From: Fagopyrum homotropicum
Lineage: Eukaryota > Streptophyta > Magnoliopsida > Caryophyllales > Polygonaceae
Assembly (NCBI GenBank): GCA_033239125.1
Contig: BSWB01000008.1
Location: 10,880,001-10,944,000, forward strand
DNA length: 64,000 nt
Direction of reading: 5' to 3'
The position numbers and the translations under genes were made by a program. The notes under the pieces were generated by a model that had not been told where the DNA came from, did no database searches, and saw only the letters and a list, made by a program, of their open reading frames with translations. Positions 44,479 through 56,516 of this stretch are shown one piece after another (the stretch's first letter is position 1; each line of letters starts with the position of its first letter).

Positions 44479-44500
44479 ATATATATATATATATATATAT

Positions 44501-44712
44501 ACTCAACACATACACATACATAATCCATATTTCATATATACAGAACTATACTGCAGAGATCCATAAGCAGGAGTGATGACTTCTCGTACATCTAACCCAA
44601 AACCACATTTAAAACCAAAGACCTTTGAAAACGTCAGACCCCATATGGGTTCTGTTTATTTTACCTATCAAACCTCATTCTAGGTAGGAAGTGCCATTGT
44701 TGTAAACCGAAG
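44501..44712 (-). other. Leader of element B, LTR-proximal part
   Basis: Untranslated, with the lineage block for GTACGAGAAGTCATCACTCC on the minus strand (about 44572-44591) and AATAAACAGAACCC. No gene. Confidence 0.7.
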
Positions 44713-44724
44713 GCTCTGATACCA
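44713..44724 (-). promoter_or_regulatory. Primer-binding site of element B, tRNA-iMet
   Basis: TGGTATCAGAGC on the minus strand, an exact match, 4 bp from the LTR end at 44729. Confidence 0.92.
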
Positions 44725-44728
44725 AGTC

Positions 44729-46632
44729 TGTAACACCCCGATTCCGCGGGACTCGGGATGCCACATTGGGTTAGGATCTCACTATGGATCCTGACCCTAA
44801 CCTGACAACAAGTTCACTGGACCTTACAACATGGCACTGACAGATATAAATACAAATACATAAAACTGTATAAACTGTACATCCAAAAGATAAGACAATA
44901 TAGCCGAGTATATAAACCAACACCCTCACACAGGAGGTAACAAAAGATCATCCTCACGCAGGAGGGAAAAGGTAAACAAACCCAAAAGCCCATAACAACC
45001 TATGTACGAGACGTCCTCGGCCTGCCACTCTGCTAGATCACCCAACAACATGCCTATCTTGTGGGGCATCTACAACATGGTAATAAACCAGCTATCCATA
45101 CACATATATAGAGTAATGTATAAGCACAATCACAAGTAAGGAAAGATAAACACATCAGCATTCTTTCACACATTTACCCATTTTATCATCTCAATATACT
45201 GGTCATTCATTCAAATCGTATATATAAATATATATGAAACTATGTGACATAAGGACCGATATATCCTCGCCTTTGAGCCTGCTAGCCAGCTGCACAACAA
45301 GTATCGGTCACACAATTCGTGTACCCTATGGGAGTGGATTGTGCCCTTTCTGTAAAGTCAGTCTAGCCTGACATCAGAGAACCTCCCAGACTCCACGGCG
45401 GGATGAAAGGGAAAGGTTATCACAACCATGCATACGGGGCAATTAATAAAACATAGGTCGGTATAACGATATCTCATGCTATCATAGCAAACATACAAAT
45501 TACACACCACTCATGCAAACACCCAATATAAGGATGGCAGCTAAGTAAGTCCTATAGACTTACCTCAACCTCGATCACAACTCTCAAACATAATCCCCTC
45601 TACACTGGAGGGACAACACAACCTATAAACAAGCATAAAGAGATATATCAATCTCCTAACAACACAAGGGTTACACCTAGACCTAAAGGGATCCATAGGA
45701 TCATCCTCAACCTAAACTCACAACCTAATGAGCCTCAAAAGCCATACTAAACCGATCATAACCTCAATCAAACACATCCTCACACCTCTAGCATGATCAT
45801 ATACTCTCACACTAGGAAAGAAGGGAACAAAGGTATCCTAAGAAAATCCTAGAAGCAACACAGCTGCAGAACCAAGTGCAACACCAAGCTGGTGCAGGTG
45901 GCGCAGGGGCGGCTCACTGGTGGCGTAGGGGCGGCTCAAGGCAGGCGTTGGGGCGGCTGGTGTGCAGAAGACACCCCTTCAGCTCCTTCTTCACTCCTTC
46001 CTTCGATTCCTTCACTTGTTCTTCATCCAACACATATATACATAAACATACATATATACACATCAACATAAGCCAATTAAGGTTGAAACAAGATCCAAAC
46101 CTAAGGAACTTAGCTAAGATAAAGGAAAGAGAGGGAAAGAAGAAGAAAGGAAGAAAGGAAGAAGGAGAGCCATAGAACTCACCAACCTGAGCTCTCCAGA
46201 AGATCAGCACCAAACCAAAACAACCTCAAGCTGGCTCCACAAGGCACAATAACCTCATCAACATCAAAGCCAAGTAAAACTAGGCAAGATCTCTCACAAA
46301 CTCACAAAACTCAAGAAAAGATCAACAAAGGTGATCCAAGGGAGAAGAGAGAAGAAGATGTACGTATGGAGAGAGAGATGCAGCTGAGAATGGTAAACCC
46401 TCATCAAAGGGAGAAGATGAAGTATATAAAGAAGGTAAAAAGGGTAAAGCACGGGTCAAAGGGTCAAAGAAGACGGCTGCAACACACATAGCCACGGGGG
46501 CGGACTCTGTGAGCTGCAGGGGCGGCCCAGGCAACCCGTAGGGGCGGATCCAAGGTCACGCAGGGGCACAATAGGCTGAATCTGGGTCTTCAGCTCACCC
46601 TCTCTCAGCAACTCAGCAACTAGGCTCTTACA
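44729..46632 (-). repeat. 5' LTR of element B
   Basis: 1904 bp. It has the same landmarks as the 3' LTR but two instead of four 22-bp units (45898-45941) and several small indels, for example near 45585-45620. Confidence 0.92.
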
Positions 46633-46637
46633 ATAGT

Positions 46638-47187
46638 GAACATATTCCGCCCTAATTTTGACAACAGACTTTCCCTTCTAGTCCGTTTGTAAGCTTAGAT
46701 TCCATGTCTCTTGTCTGGATCGCTACTATGTCTTTCTTTGACTTTCTTCCAAGAAAGAACTTCTAGGTTGCCGTTCTCAAATTACATAAGTGTCGGTCAT
46801 CCAACGTTTCTCCGGAACTACTCTCATGTATATCCTTCACTCAATCCTATTTAGTTGACTCGGAACCCCTTACTTTCCATTGTCGTTGTGTCATCTTGTA
46901 GTCTTCACTCTACCGTCTCTATGTTCCTCAACAAATTCGAAGGAGTTGTCCGGATGTTTGCCTGACCTAATGTTCCTAAGCTGAGTATACTTATCCTCGC
47001 GTTGCCACCTTCAAAATCTATAACCATTATGCTACTAACATACTTCCTATACTCATCTATATTACATATCTTTGTAATCAAAATAAGTCAACCTAATATT
47101 TCTAAAATACTAAGATGCCGAGATCTGCGGAGAGCGATGGTGGTCCGACGTACTACTATCCCAACAACCCGACTATGCATGTGGGGA
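46638..47187 (-). mobile_element. Element C interior, leader side
   Basis: The right part (47110-47180) carries the leader block of Tekay-like elements in reverse (GATCTGCGGAGAGCGATGGT), normally next to the primer site. The primer site and LTR end are missing: at about 47188 the sequence jumps into mid-LTR. The left part has no coding motifs. Confidence 0.55.
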
Positions 47188-48268
47188 ACCAACTTTGGGA
47201 TACCATAACTCTCAAACCGTAGCTCGGACTCCTCTCAAATTTTAGTATGATATACTATGACATACTAACTACAATATATACAAAATTTCAGCTACAAAAT
47301 AGGAGTCTAACTTACCCAAATATGGACTCCAAGTCAACTGTTCGTCACCTTACAACCCGGAAAAATGCATCAACTTTCAAACCATCTTCTAGGGCTTCTA
47401 TGAAAGGGTTTGGGATACAAATGAGGCTCTCATCAGCACATAAGTAGAGAGTACAGTGCAGAGAAGGGAGGGGAGGTGTTTACTAGACAATAGAGACTCG
47501 ATGAAAGATGGAGGCAGATCTAGTCCACAAAACAAAACCAACGGATGGGAAAGGCTGCACTGGTGGGACTTAAGCCCGCAACCGCGGCTCGAAACCTCCG
47601 TCCCCGTGGCCAGGACTCCAAGGCGCTCCTTGCGGTCTTCCTTTAGCACACCTGCGTCAAAACTGTTAAGGTGTTGTGTGAATGCGATGGTTGTCCCCGA
47701 CTCGTGCAGAACTCGGACCTTCGTCTCCAAGCGTGTGCAGATGCATCGAGGGCCTCTATTCGTGGTTGGTATGGCTGCAGCAATAAGCCACACGGGCTGG
47801 TCACGCGACTACAGATCCGGACTGAAGAATGGGGCAAGCGAGGAGACGATACCTATAGGTTGGCTGTTGCTCGACAAAAAAGAGGGGAGGGATGGAGGCA
47901 CCGGAGCCTGCTGTGCACGACGAAGACGAGGAGGGAGGTCCGATGCTTGGTGTTGGCTGGACGGCAGAAGAGCTCGCCGGTGTGGTGGTCGCTAGGGTTT
48001 AAGTAGGGAGAAGAGCGACGTGATTTCATTTCACATAAAGGAAGAAGGGGAAGGGTAAAGGAGGTTGCAAAGACACCGACTTCTAACCCTAATGGGCCTG
48101 GATGGCCTGTTCATGACGGCCCCAGCTGGTCTATCATGACAAGCCCGGTAATCGTGATCTTGAATTATAACCCGAAAGAAGATTGAATCGGTCGCAGTCT
48201 CGTGTACTTGGAATTATCGGAAATTAAATTTTATTATTATTATTTTTATTTTTATTTAGGATATTACA
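47188..48268 (-). mobile_element. Tekay-like LTR, partial, minus strand
   Basis: On the minus strand it starts TGTAATATCC at 48268 and matches 32700-33272 over its left half. Its 3' end is deleted. From the left it looks like the 5' LTR of C. The polypurine block lies on its right, so it could instead be the 3' LTR of a second element whose interior was at the right. ORFs here (for example 47456-47995) overlap the LTR and lack domains. Confidence 0.65.
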
Positions 48269-48430
48269 TTAGTTCCCCTTTAAATTAAGTTTCGTCCCGA
48301 AACTTAAAAGAAGCCAACATAATGACGGAGTCCAAACAAAAGGCATAGAGTGTCGAAGAAGGTCACAAACGGTCGAGTTCTGATTCGTTCTAGAGGTAGC
48401 GAGAAGTAGCATTTTTGGGTATCACATGCA
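48269..48430 (-). mobile_element. Polypurine tract and 3' interior remnant of a Tekay-like element
   Basis: On the minus strand: GTTTCGGGACGAAACTTA, then AAGGGGAAC before the LTR start. It is the same arrangement as at 11522 and 37877. About 160 bp remain before unrelated sequence begins at 48431. Confidence 0.6.
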
Positions 48431-48756
48431 GATCTAGTAAGGTTTCTCTTTCGAGGACCGCCCAGCCCCGTGATTGTTGAAGGCTGCAAAGATATTCGAG
48501 GATCTACTTGAAGTACGAGCTTGCAATCATCGGAGAAGACGACTTTGGAAACCCTCGCCGGAACCCCCACAAATTCCACAACCATCGCCTATAACATTCA
48601 GAGCCACCTACAACTCTATATCGTTGGGAGAAGGTACTACACACATGGAGAGGAGACGGAGGGAGGCCAAAGGTTCAAGGCGTTGATGAGAGACTTGTGT
48701 AAATTGTAAGATCCGAGTTTTTTCCTTCACCGACCCCGCGGTCAAGGCATTGATGA
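48431..48756 (+). pseudogene. Possible host gene fragment, unrecognised
   Basis: It begins with the 24-bp sequence also found at 30631-30654. In the same frame it reads DLVRFLFRGPPSPVIVEG, a TGA after DIRGST, and then from 48521 a frame with GRRYYTHGEETEGGQRFKAL and MRDLCKL before TAA/TGA codons. The RRYY...E...RFK pattern faintly recalls the mid-region of plant CYP81-type cytochromes P450, but I cannot support that assignment. A short duplicate (GATGAGAGACTTGT) occurs at 48685 and 48752. It ends where Tekay-like LTR sequence starts. Confidence 0.3.
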
Positions 48757-48842
48757 GAGACTTGTATTGGCTTGTTTATGTTGTTATCATGTTTATAACG
48801 GATAATTGGAAGTATGATTCACCTTTTGTTAACCTTAACTGG

Positions 48843-50665
48843 TGATAACACGATTTATGACGTTAGTCTAGACATCCATTTAGATAGTTTTTCCGGCTAT
48901 TCATGCATAGTTTGGCATTAGTTAGTAACGATTTGCACTTAATTCATGTATGTTGTCGAGATAGACGTCTACACGGACTTTTGCCTGTTTTGTAGGTATT
49001 TTGGGAGCCTTTGGAGCATAATCGATACATCCGGGGATCATTCCTCATAATGACACATTTCCGTGCTCATTGGGAAGCAAGTTAGGAGCAAGGGAGAACA
49101 CATAGAATCATGTTGGTGCATGCCTTGCACCAACTCATGGCTCAACGATCAAAAGAAGGCTGAAGCACTAGAATCACGGTCATTGGGAGTTCCACGGCCG
49201 TGGAATGGACCGTGATTCCCTCTGCACAGATGGGACAGCTGTCCCACGGTCTCCATAACCGACTCTTGCAAATGATGAAGGCTATAAATACTCTTGCAGG
49301 TTGATTCTAAAGGGGACCTCTCCACACACACCCTTTCCCACATTCTCTCATTTGGATTGGAGCTACTCTTGGAGGGGAAGAAACACTCTCATTTTGGAGG
49401 AGAAGAAGAAGCACACTAGTCTCATAGGTTTCATAGTTTTTGAGTGGTTTTGAGGGAGTTTTGTTGAAGACATTTGCTAGGGTTGTAAGAAACGATTCGA
49501 ACCTTCTTTTGAAGGGTTGTAAGTCCTTCTTAACTTTTATTCAGCTTGGTTTTGTTATCCTACTTGTTTCGTTTCTCTTTCATTTCATACTCTTGCTAAT
49601 GGAAGCCATGAATGTATGCTTGTTGAGTTTGATTGTTATGATGCTTGTTGTTGGCTAAATAGAAGCGATTCTAGGGTAATGGAATGATGGTTATGGCTCG
49701 GACTATGATAGAATAGACTTAAATGTATCTTTGGATGATTTACTTGCTCGAACTTGAGTGTTGTTAGAAATCACGGCCTGTTCTAGCCAGACCACGGCCG
49801 TAGTTCTTAGGATCTGACCGTGATTTTTTTTTGTTGAGCTTTAAATGATAAATCTGCATGTTAGGATGTTATATTGTTAAAATCCTAGTGTTTGTTAAGC
49901 TTAAACTAGCCTAGGGTGACCTAATGCTAGCAATCTAAGTGAGGAAAGAGACCTACCCGGTGATTTCCGACCTTAAGTACCAAAGATGATGAACTCTAGG
50001 TAGTAGTGACCCTCATAAGCCGCTATTGGATTGAGTGTGCTAGGGATGATGTTTAGGACTTGCCTTCCCGAGACTTACCCGGTAAGGAGAGGTTAGATCC
50101 CTAGATAGCAATCCGGTTTGTGTAGATTTTCCAACCGTAGGCTCCTAGAGACCTACCCGGTAATAGGATCTTAGTTGCGGGATTAGTGGATCATGAGACC
50201 TACCCGGTGATTGGTTCCATATGAGAAACACCCTTTCCCAACATAGCATAGTCGATCCAAGGAATGATTAGGAGCTTTATTCCAATGCCATAACCGGAAT
50301 TCCCAACCCCTAGAATCCGCTTTTCTTTCTTTGATTACTTATCTCGTATTTGTGTTTGCTTATTTGTGTTGATAGTTTAGTTTGTTTTTAGACTCTTGCA
50401 TGATTTGTGATCCTTGATTGATCACCACAAAAACCAATCCAAAAACATTGAGATTTTTATTTCTTTATTCCTTTCTTTTCTTTTGCCTAGATCAACACTA
50501 TCCTTAGTCACTATTTGATTCAATTTCACCTTAGTCTTTGTGTTCGACCTCGGAATACTATCCTTACAACAAAATGACCCATACACTGTGGGTTCGCTAG
50601 GAGTTGGGAAAAATATATCGAGTTATAAATTTAAGACTTTTACGTGTCACAATCTTAGCGTAACA
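48843..50665 (+). repeat. 5' LTR of A2
   Basis: 1823 bp, TGATAACACG ... TTAGCGTAACA. It has a palindrome TTCCACGGCCGTGGAA at 49190-49205, TATA box TATAAATA at 49283-49290, and ACCCGGTAA-type motifs at 49950-50220. Confidence 0.95.
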
Positions 50666-50671
50666 AGTTTT

Positions 50672-50689
50672 TGGCGCCGTTGCCGGGGA
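50672..50689 (+). promoter_or_regulatory. Primer-binding site of A2, tRNA-Asp
   Basis: TGGCGCCGTTGCCGGGGA, identical to that of A1, 6 bp after the LTR. Confidence 0.93.
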
Positions 50690-50806
50690 CTAGGTCTAGA
50701 TTGAGTCATTTTTGTGATTATTTATAGTGTAGGTCTTTCTTGTTGCTTTTGATCTCGTTTGGTTTGTATCTTTGAATTTTCAGGACATCTCTCATTCTTT
50801 AGGTGC

Positions 50807-53800
50807 ATGCAAAGATCTCGTGGCAAGGATTTAGTTCCATTCGATCCCGAACCGGAGAAAACCCTTAAGGCTAGATCTAAGAGCATTAAGAAGGGAAAGG
50901 AGATGACTGCAAGAGATCTTCAAGCTGAGTTAGATGAAGCCTTAGAGCAAATTAGACTAAGGGATGAAGCCTTGAAAAATGAGAGGAGACTTGCCAATGA
51001 GAGGCAAGAAGCAACTAGAAGGGAGATTGAAGAGATTAGGCAAGCTCTTGTGCAAAGAGAGCTTAATCGTCAACAACCTCCACCTCCACCACAACCGCAG
51101 CCGGCGGTTAATATTCGGGTTGTGCCCATTGCTATTGAGGAGCCACAAACGTTAGGGCAACGTATGGATCCGGCTCAAAGAGTGCACCGTCCGGGTGTGA
51201 ACTTAGGAGATCCCGCAGCCCATGATTATGAGCTCCGCCCTCAAGTTCTACAAATGATCTGACATAATCAATTTGGAAGGATGGAAAGAGAGTCCCCTCA
51301 TCAACATTTGATGAACTATGAGATATTGATGGAGACTCTAAGGCTGCCTAGGTTGGAGAACAACAACCATAAGCTTAGGGCTTTTTCCTTCTCTATTAAG
51401 GATAAAGCCTTGGCTTGGTACCAATCGATTCCTCTAGGGCGTGTGAGTACTTGGGAGGAAATGACAACCGAGTTCTTGACTAAGTTCTTCCCACCTTCCA
51501 AGACAACCAAGCTATGGGGGGAGATCAATGCCTTCGTGATGAAGGATAGAGAAAGCCTATTCAAGTCTTGGGAGAGGTTCAAAGACCTCCTCCTAGATTG
51601 TCCACACCATGGTATACCGAAAATAGAGCTTTTGGAGATCTACTTCAAGGGACTTGATGAAGATAGCCAATTCAAGCTTCAATCTCTTTCCGGTGGGACT
51701 TTCATGGAAAAGAATGTGGATGAAGCTTGGGAGTTTGTAGAGAAACAAGCTTTGGTGATTGAAAAGTACTCTCATAGGAAGAGTGATGGGAGGAAAGCGG
51801 GAGCATATGAGGTGAGTGAAGTCACCATGAGTAATTTCAAGCTTGATGCAATCAACAATGAGCTTAAGCCTTTGAGGGAGTTGTGTGCTACAACTTTGAA
51901 GAGTCAAGCAAGCCTTCAAGTGCAAGTGCAAGCAAACTTGTCTTCCAAGGAGGAAGATGTGAACTACATGGGAAGGGGAAACTACAACAACTATCAAGGC
52001 CCAAGGAAATTCAACAACAACCGGCAATTCAACAATTACCGGCCTAACCACAACCATCCCGGGTTTTCCTATTCTAACCCGGATGGAGCCTTGAACCCTC
52101 CCGCTTCCACAAGTGCAGATCCACCACCTAAGGCTTCACAAGAACCTCCACCCGGATTTACTCAACCTCCAAAGGATAGAACCGAGATGATGTTTGAGAA
52201 ATTGCTTGGAAGGTTGAGCGGTCTTGAGAGCACGGTGAATTCCATTTCTAAGGCTCAAAAGGTGCTAGAAGCACAAGTGTTCCAAAAGGCGGGTGAAGCT
52301 CATAGAGATCCGGGAGAGCTTCCCGAAATAACCGAGGATAACCCAAGAGGCCAAGTTTTGGCCATCACAACAAGGAGTGGGTTGAGCATGAAGGACCCCT
52401 TACCTAAGGGAAATGATAAGGGGAAGCAAGTGGTGATAGAAGAAGAGACATTGCAAGAAGATGGAGGCAAGAGCAAGGATGATGAGCCAACATATGTGGC
52501 ACCACCTCCATACAAGCCACCACTAGCATTCCCACAATCACGAGCAAGACCTCGTTTGGACAAACACTTCGGTAAATTCCTTGAACTTATGTCCAAATTG
52601 CATATTAACATTCCGTTCATGGATGCTATTCTAGGTATGCCGGCCTACGGAAAATTCTTGAAGGAAATACTCTCCAACAAAAGGAAGTTGGAGGAGTATA
52701 GAGAAGTGAGGATGACAAAGAGGTCTTCGGAATTGATCCAAACTATGAAGGAGGAGATGCCTCCTAAGCTAAGAGATCCGGGATCTTTTTGTTTGCCAAT
52801 TGGGGTTGGAGAAGTGCAATATGAAGCACTTTGTGATCTTGGAGCAAGTGTAAGCATCATCCCGCTTGCACTTTGCAACAAGGCTGGGCTAGGAGAGCCA
52901 AAGCCGGTCAAGATGACCCTCTACATGGCGGACCGTTCAATCACTCACCCCGTTGGAATCTTGGAGGACATACCGGTGCAACTCGGGAAGTTCTATGTGC
53001 CGATAGATTTTGTTATCTTGGACATCCCGGCGGACTATCCGGTTCCTATCATCTTAGGAAGGCCTTTCTTGGCCACATCCGGATGTTTGGTGGACTGCAA
53101 AAATGGAGTTCTCTCTTTCAACATTGGAGAAAAGAATATTAAGTTCAAATTATCCACAATGATGAAGGGGCCAACCCTTGGTGAAGATGTGTTCAGCATT
53201 GTCGAGCAAGAGGAATGTAGAGAAGTTGTGAGCTCGATCTTCATCAAGGACCCCTTGGAGAAGGTTCTTAGCTTAAGTTTGATTGAGGAAGGGGTTGAAG
53301 AAGATTGCAATGAAGAAATCAAGGCCTTGGATGCATTGGAAAAGGAGACAAGTACTGAATTTGAAGTACATGAAGGTGTGCTGAAAAGCTGTAGGAATCA
53401 CGGTCTAGCACCAGGAACCACGGCCGTGATTTGTCCCGTGGAACTCTCTGGAATGCTCAAAAGTGCTAGCTTAGCAAGTTCCACGGCCGTGGTTGTGCCA
53501 GAGGCCGTGATTTTACCCGTGGTTTCTCCAGAAAGTGCCTTAGTGTTGATCAAGCTTCAAGGAGTCTTGGAGAGTCTTCCATGGATTTGGATTCATCTCA
53601 ACCTACATTGTATGGGGCGTCTCCAATCGATAAAGGTCCTCCTAAACTTGAACTTAAACCCCACCCCTCTCATCTTAAGTATGCTTTTCTTGGTGAAGAT
53701 TCTACTTATCCGGTAATTGTTAATACATGCTTGAATGATGATGAGTTGAATAGATTGTTACATGAGTTGAGATTGCATAGGAAGGCTATTGGCTATACCA

Positions 53801-56516
53801 TTGATGACTTAGTTGGCATTAAACCTTCTTTGTGCATGCATAAGATCCTAATGGAAGATATTCATAAACCTTCAATTGAACCTCAAAGGAGACTAAACCC
53901 CATCATGAAAGAAGTAGTAAAGAAAGAAATCCTAAAATTGCTAGATGCGGGGAATCATTTTCCCGATTTCGGATAGTAAATGGGTTAGTCCCGTGCATGT
54001 GGTTCCTAAGAAGGGTGGGATGACCGTAGTGACAAATGAGAATAATGAACTAATCCCTACTAGGATGGTTACGGGATGGAGGATGTGTATAGACTATAGG
54101 AAACTAAATGTGGCCTCTAGGAAAGATCACTTCCCTCTTCCTTTCATTGACCAAATGCTAGAGAGATTAGCTCAACATTCCCATTTTGTTACTTAGATGG
54201 CTATAATGGATTCTTCCAAATCCCTATCCACCTGGATGACCAAGAGAAAACTACATTCACATGTCCTTGGGGTACATTTCATATAGGAGAATACCATTTG
54301 GGTTGTGTAATGCAACCCCCACCTTTCAAAGGTGTATGATGGCCATCTTTTCTGAATATATTGAAAACATCATGGAAGTGTTTATGGATGATTTCTCTGT
54401 TTATGGATCTTCATTTGATGATTGTTTAGCTAACTTGTCTTTGGTGCTTAAGAGATGTGAGGAGACTAATCTAGTCTTGAATTGGGAGAAATGCCACTTC
54501 ATGGTAAGTGAAGGCATTGTGTTGGGACACTTGGTGTCCCACCGTGGCATTGAGGTTGATAGGGCTAAGATAAAGATAATAGAGAAGTTTCCACCACCTA
54601 CCTCGGTGAAGGGTGTAAGGAGTTTCTTAGAGCATGCCGGTTTTTACCGGAGATTCATAAAAGATTTCTCTAAAATTTCTAAGCCTCTTACTAACCTACT
54701 AATGAAAGATGTTGAGTTTGTTTTCTCCAAAGATTGTCTTGAGGATTTTTGTAGGTTGAAGAATGCTTTAATCTCCGCACCTATCATGCAACCACCGGAT
54801 TGGAGCTTACCGTTTGAGATCATGTGTGACGCGAGTGATGTAGCCGTTGGGGCTGTTTTGGGAGAAAGGAAAGATGGGCTTACACATGCCATCTATTATG
54901 CTAGCAAGACGCTAGATAATGTCCAACTTAATTATGCTACCACCGAGAAGGAGTTGCTAGCGGTTGTGTATGCATTTGAGAAGTTTCGCTCGTATCTTGT
55001 TGGAGCGAAGGTCATTGTGTATACGGATCATGCTGCGATCCGTTATCTCCTTATAAAGAAGGATGCCAAGCCTCGTTTGATTCCGTGGGTCCTTCTTCTT
55101 CAAGAGTTTGATTTGGAAATCCGGGATAAGAAGGGGTCCGAAAATTCTGTGGCGGACCACCTTAGTAGACTCCCACCATTGGAGATTGAGAGAGATGACA
55201 TCCCGATTGATGACTCATTCCGGGATGAGCAATTGCAAATGATGGAGGACTGCTTGCTTCAAGTGTCTAGAGGAGGTGAGCCATGGCATGCGGATATAGT
55301 GAACTATATCGTTTGTGAAGAGGTGTCACCCGGTCTATCGTATGCCCAAAGGAAAATTTTCTTCAAGGATGTGAGGCATTACTATTAGAGTGAACCGCTC
55401 TTGTTTAAGAGGGGGTCGGATGGGGTCTTTAGGAGATGCATACCGGAAGATGAGGTTGATAGTGTGATCTGCCACTGTCATTCCTTACCATGTGGAGGCC
55501 ATGCTAGCTCACACAAGACATGTGCAAAGGTGTTGCAATCCGGGTTTTATTGGCCAAGTTTGTTCAAGGACGTGTAGAATTTTGTGGTAGCTTGTGATGC
55601 TTGCCAAAGGACGGCAACATCTCAAGGAGAAATGAGATGCCCTTGAACAACATACAAGAGGTAGAGATATTTGATGTTTGGGGTGTGGACTTCATGGGAC
55701 CATTCCCTTCTTCATGTGGCAACCTCTACATCCTATTGGCAGTGGACTATGGGTGGAGGTAATCGCCTCTCCCACAAATGATGCCAAGGTTGTGGTGCGG
55801 TTCTTCAACCGAGTGATCTTCCCTAGGTTTGGAACACCAAGAGTGATCATAAGTGATGGAGAGAAGCATTTCACCAATAGGAACTTTGGGACACTTTTGG
55901 CTAAGTATGGGGTGACTCATAAGGTGGCAACACCCTACCATCCCCAAACTAGTGGTCAAGTAGAGATCTCCAACCGGAGATAAATGGGATCCTTGAGAAG
56001 ACGGTTTCTAGGACGAGAAAGAATTGGGCTATGAAGCTCGATGATGCTTTGTGGGCTTATAGAACCGCTTTCAAGACACCAATTATCATCACTCCCTACA
56101 AGCTAGTTTATTGCATGTCTTGCCACCTTCCGGTGGAGATGGTGAATTTTGACCTCAAGGAGGCCAGTGAGAAGAGGTTGCTAGACATTAACGCTCTTGA
56201 GGAGATCCGGTTGGATGCCTATGAAAACGCCCGGATCTACAAAGAAAGGACCAAACGATGGCATGACAAGCGTCTTATCCCGAAGGAGTTGAGTGAAGGA
56301 GACTTGGTCCTTCTCTTCAACTCAAGGCTGCGGCTCTTCCCCGGAAAGCTAAAGTCAAGATGGACGGGTCCTTATGTGGTGAAGAAGATCTTTCCCCATG
56401 GAGCGGTTAAGATAGGAGGGGAGCATTATGGAGATTTTAAGGTGAATGGGCACCGGTTGAAGAAGTATATCCCGGGAGCTCCGGAGGACATGATTGCCCC
56501 ACTTCACCTTGAGTGA
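50807..56516 (+). pseudogene. gag-pol: Degraded Athila gag-pol of A2
   Basis: It has the same layout as A1: Gag core (DKALAWYQSIP), protease DLGASVSIIP (about 52832-52861), RT (CIDYRKLN, FMDD), RNase H (CDAS, EKELLA, YTDHAA) and integrase. Lesions against A1: TGA for CGG at 51260; a frameshift near 53570; an extra G near 53951; loss of one T in a run near 54184; TAG for TGG at 55386; TAG for CAA at 55576; the shared one-base loss near 55610; a 10-bp deletion near 55752; a 33-bp deletion near 56141 that removes residues equivalent to EHRAYWAIKWL. Start chosen as the ATG equivalent to 13974 in A1. Several point changes are C-to-T or G-to-A, as expected for decay of methylated DNA. Confidence 0.93.

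Larger units (their letters stand above)
35951..46632 (-). mobile_element. Complete Tekay/Del-like chromovirus B, TSD ATAGT
   Basis: 10,682 bp on the minus strand: 5' LTR 44729-46632, primer site 44713-44724, leader with an inserted foldback element, gag-pol 43141 to 38474 with a C-terminal chromodomain, polypurine tract at about 37880-37893 and 3' LTR 35951-37876. The duplication ATAGT is perfect (35946-35950, 46633-46637). LTRs both run TGTAAGAGCC ... CGGGGTGTTACA on the minus strand, but differ by several indels, so the insertion is not recent. It landed in element C. Confidence 0.93.

Noticed and set aside
47456..47995. 179-residue ORF
   Set aside because: Lies in LTR sequence; the homologous LTR at 32970-33272 breaks the frame. 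GC-rich frames without stops are expected here.
48474..48709. Cytochrome P450 fragment
   Set aside because: RRYY...RFK resembles a CYP81 mid-region only over about 25 residues, and no heme-binding or other P450 motif is present. Kept only as an unrecognised fragment.
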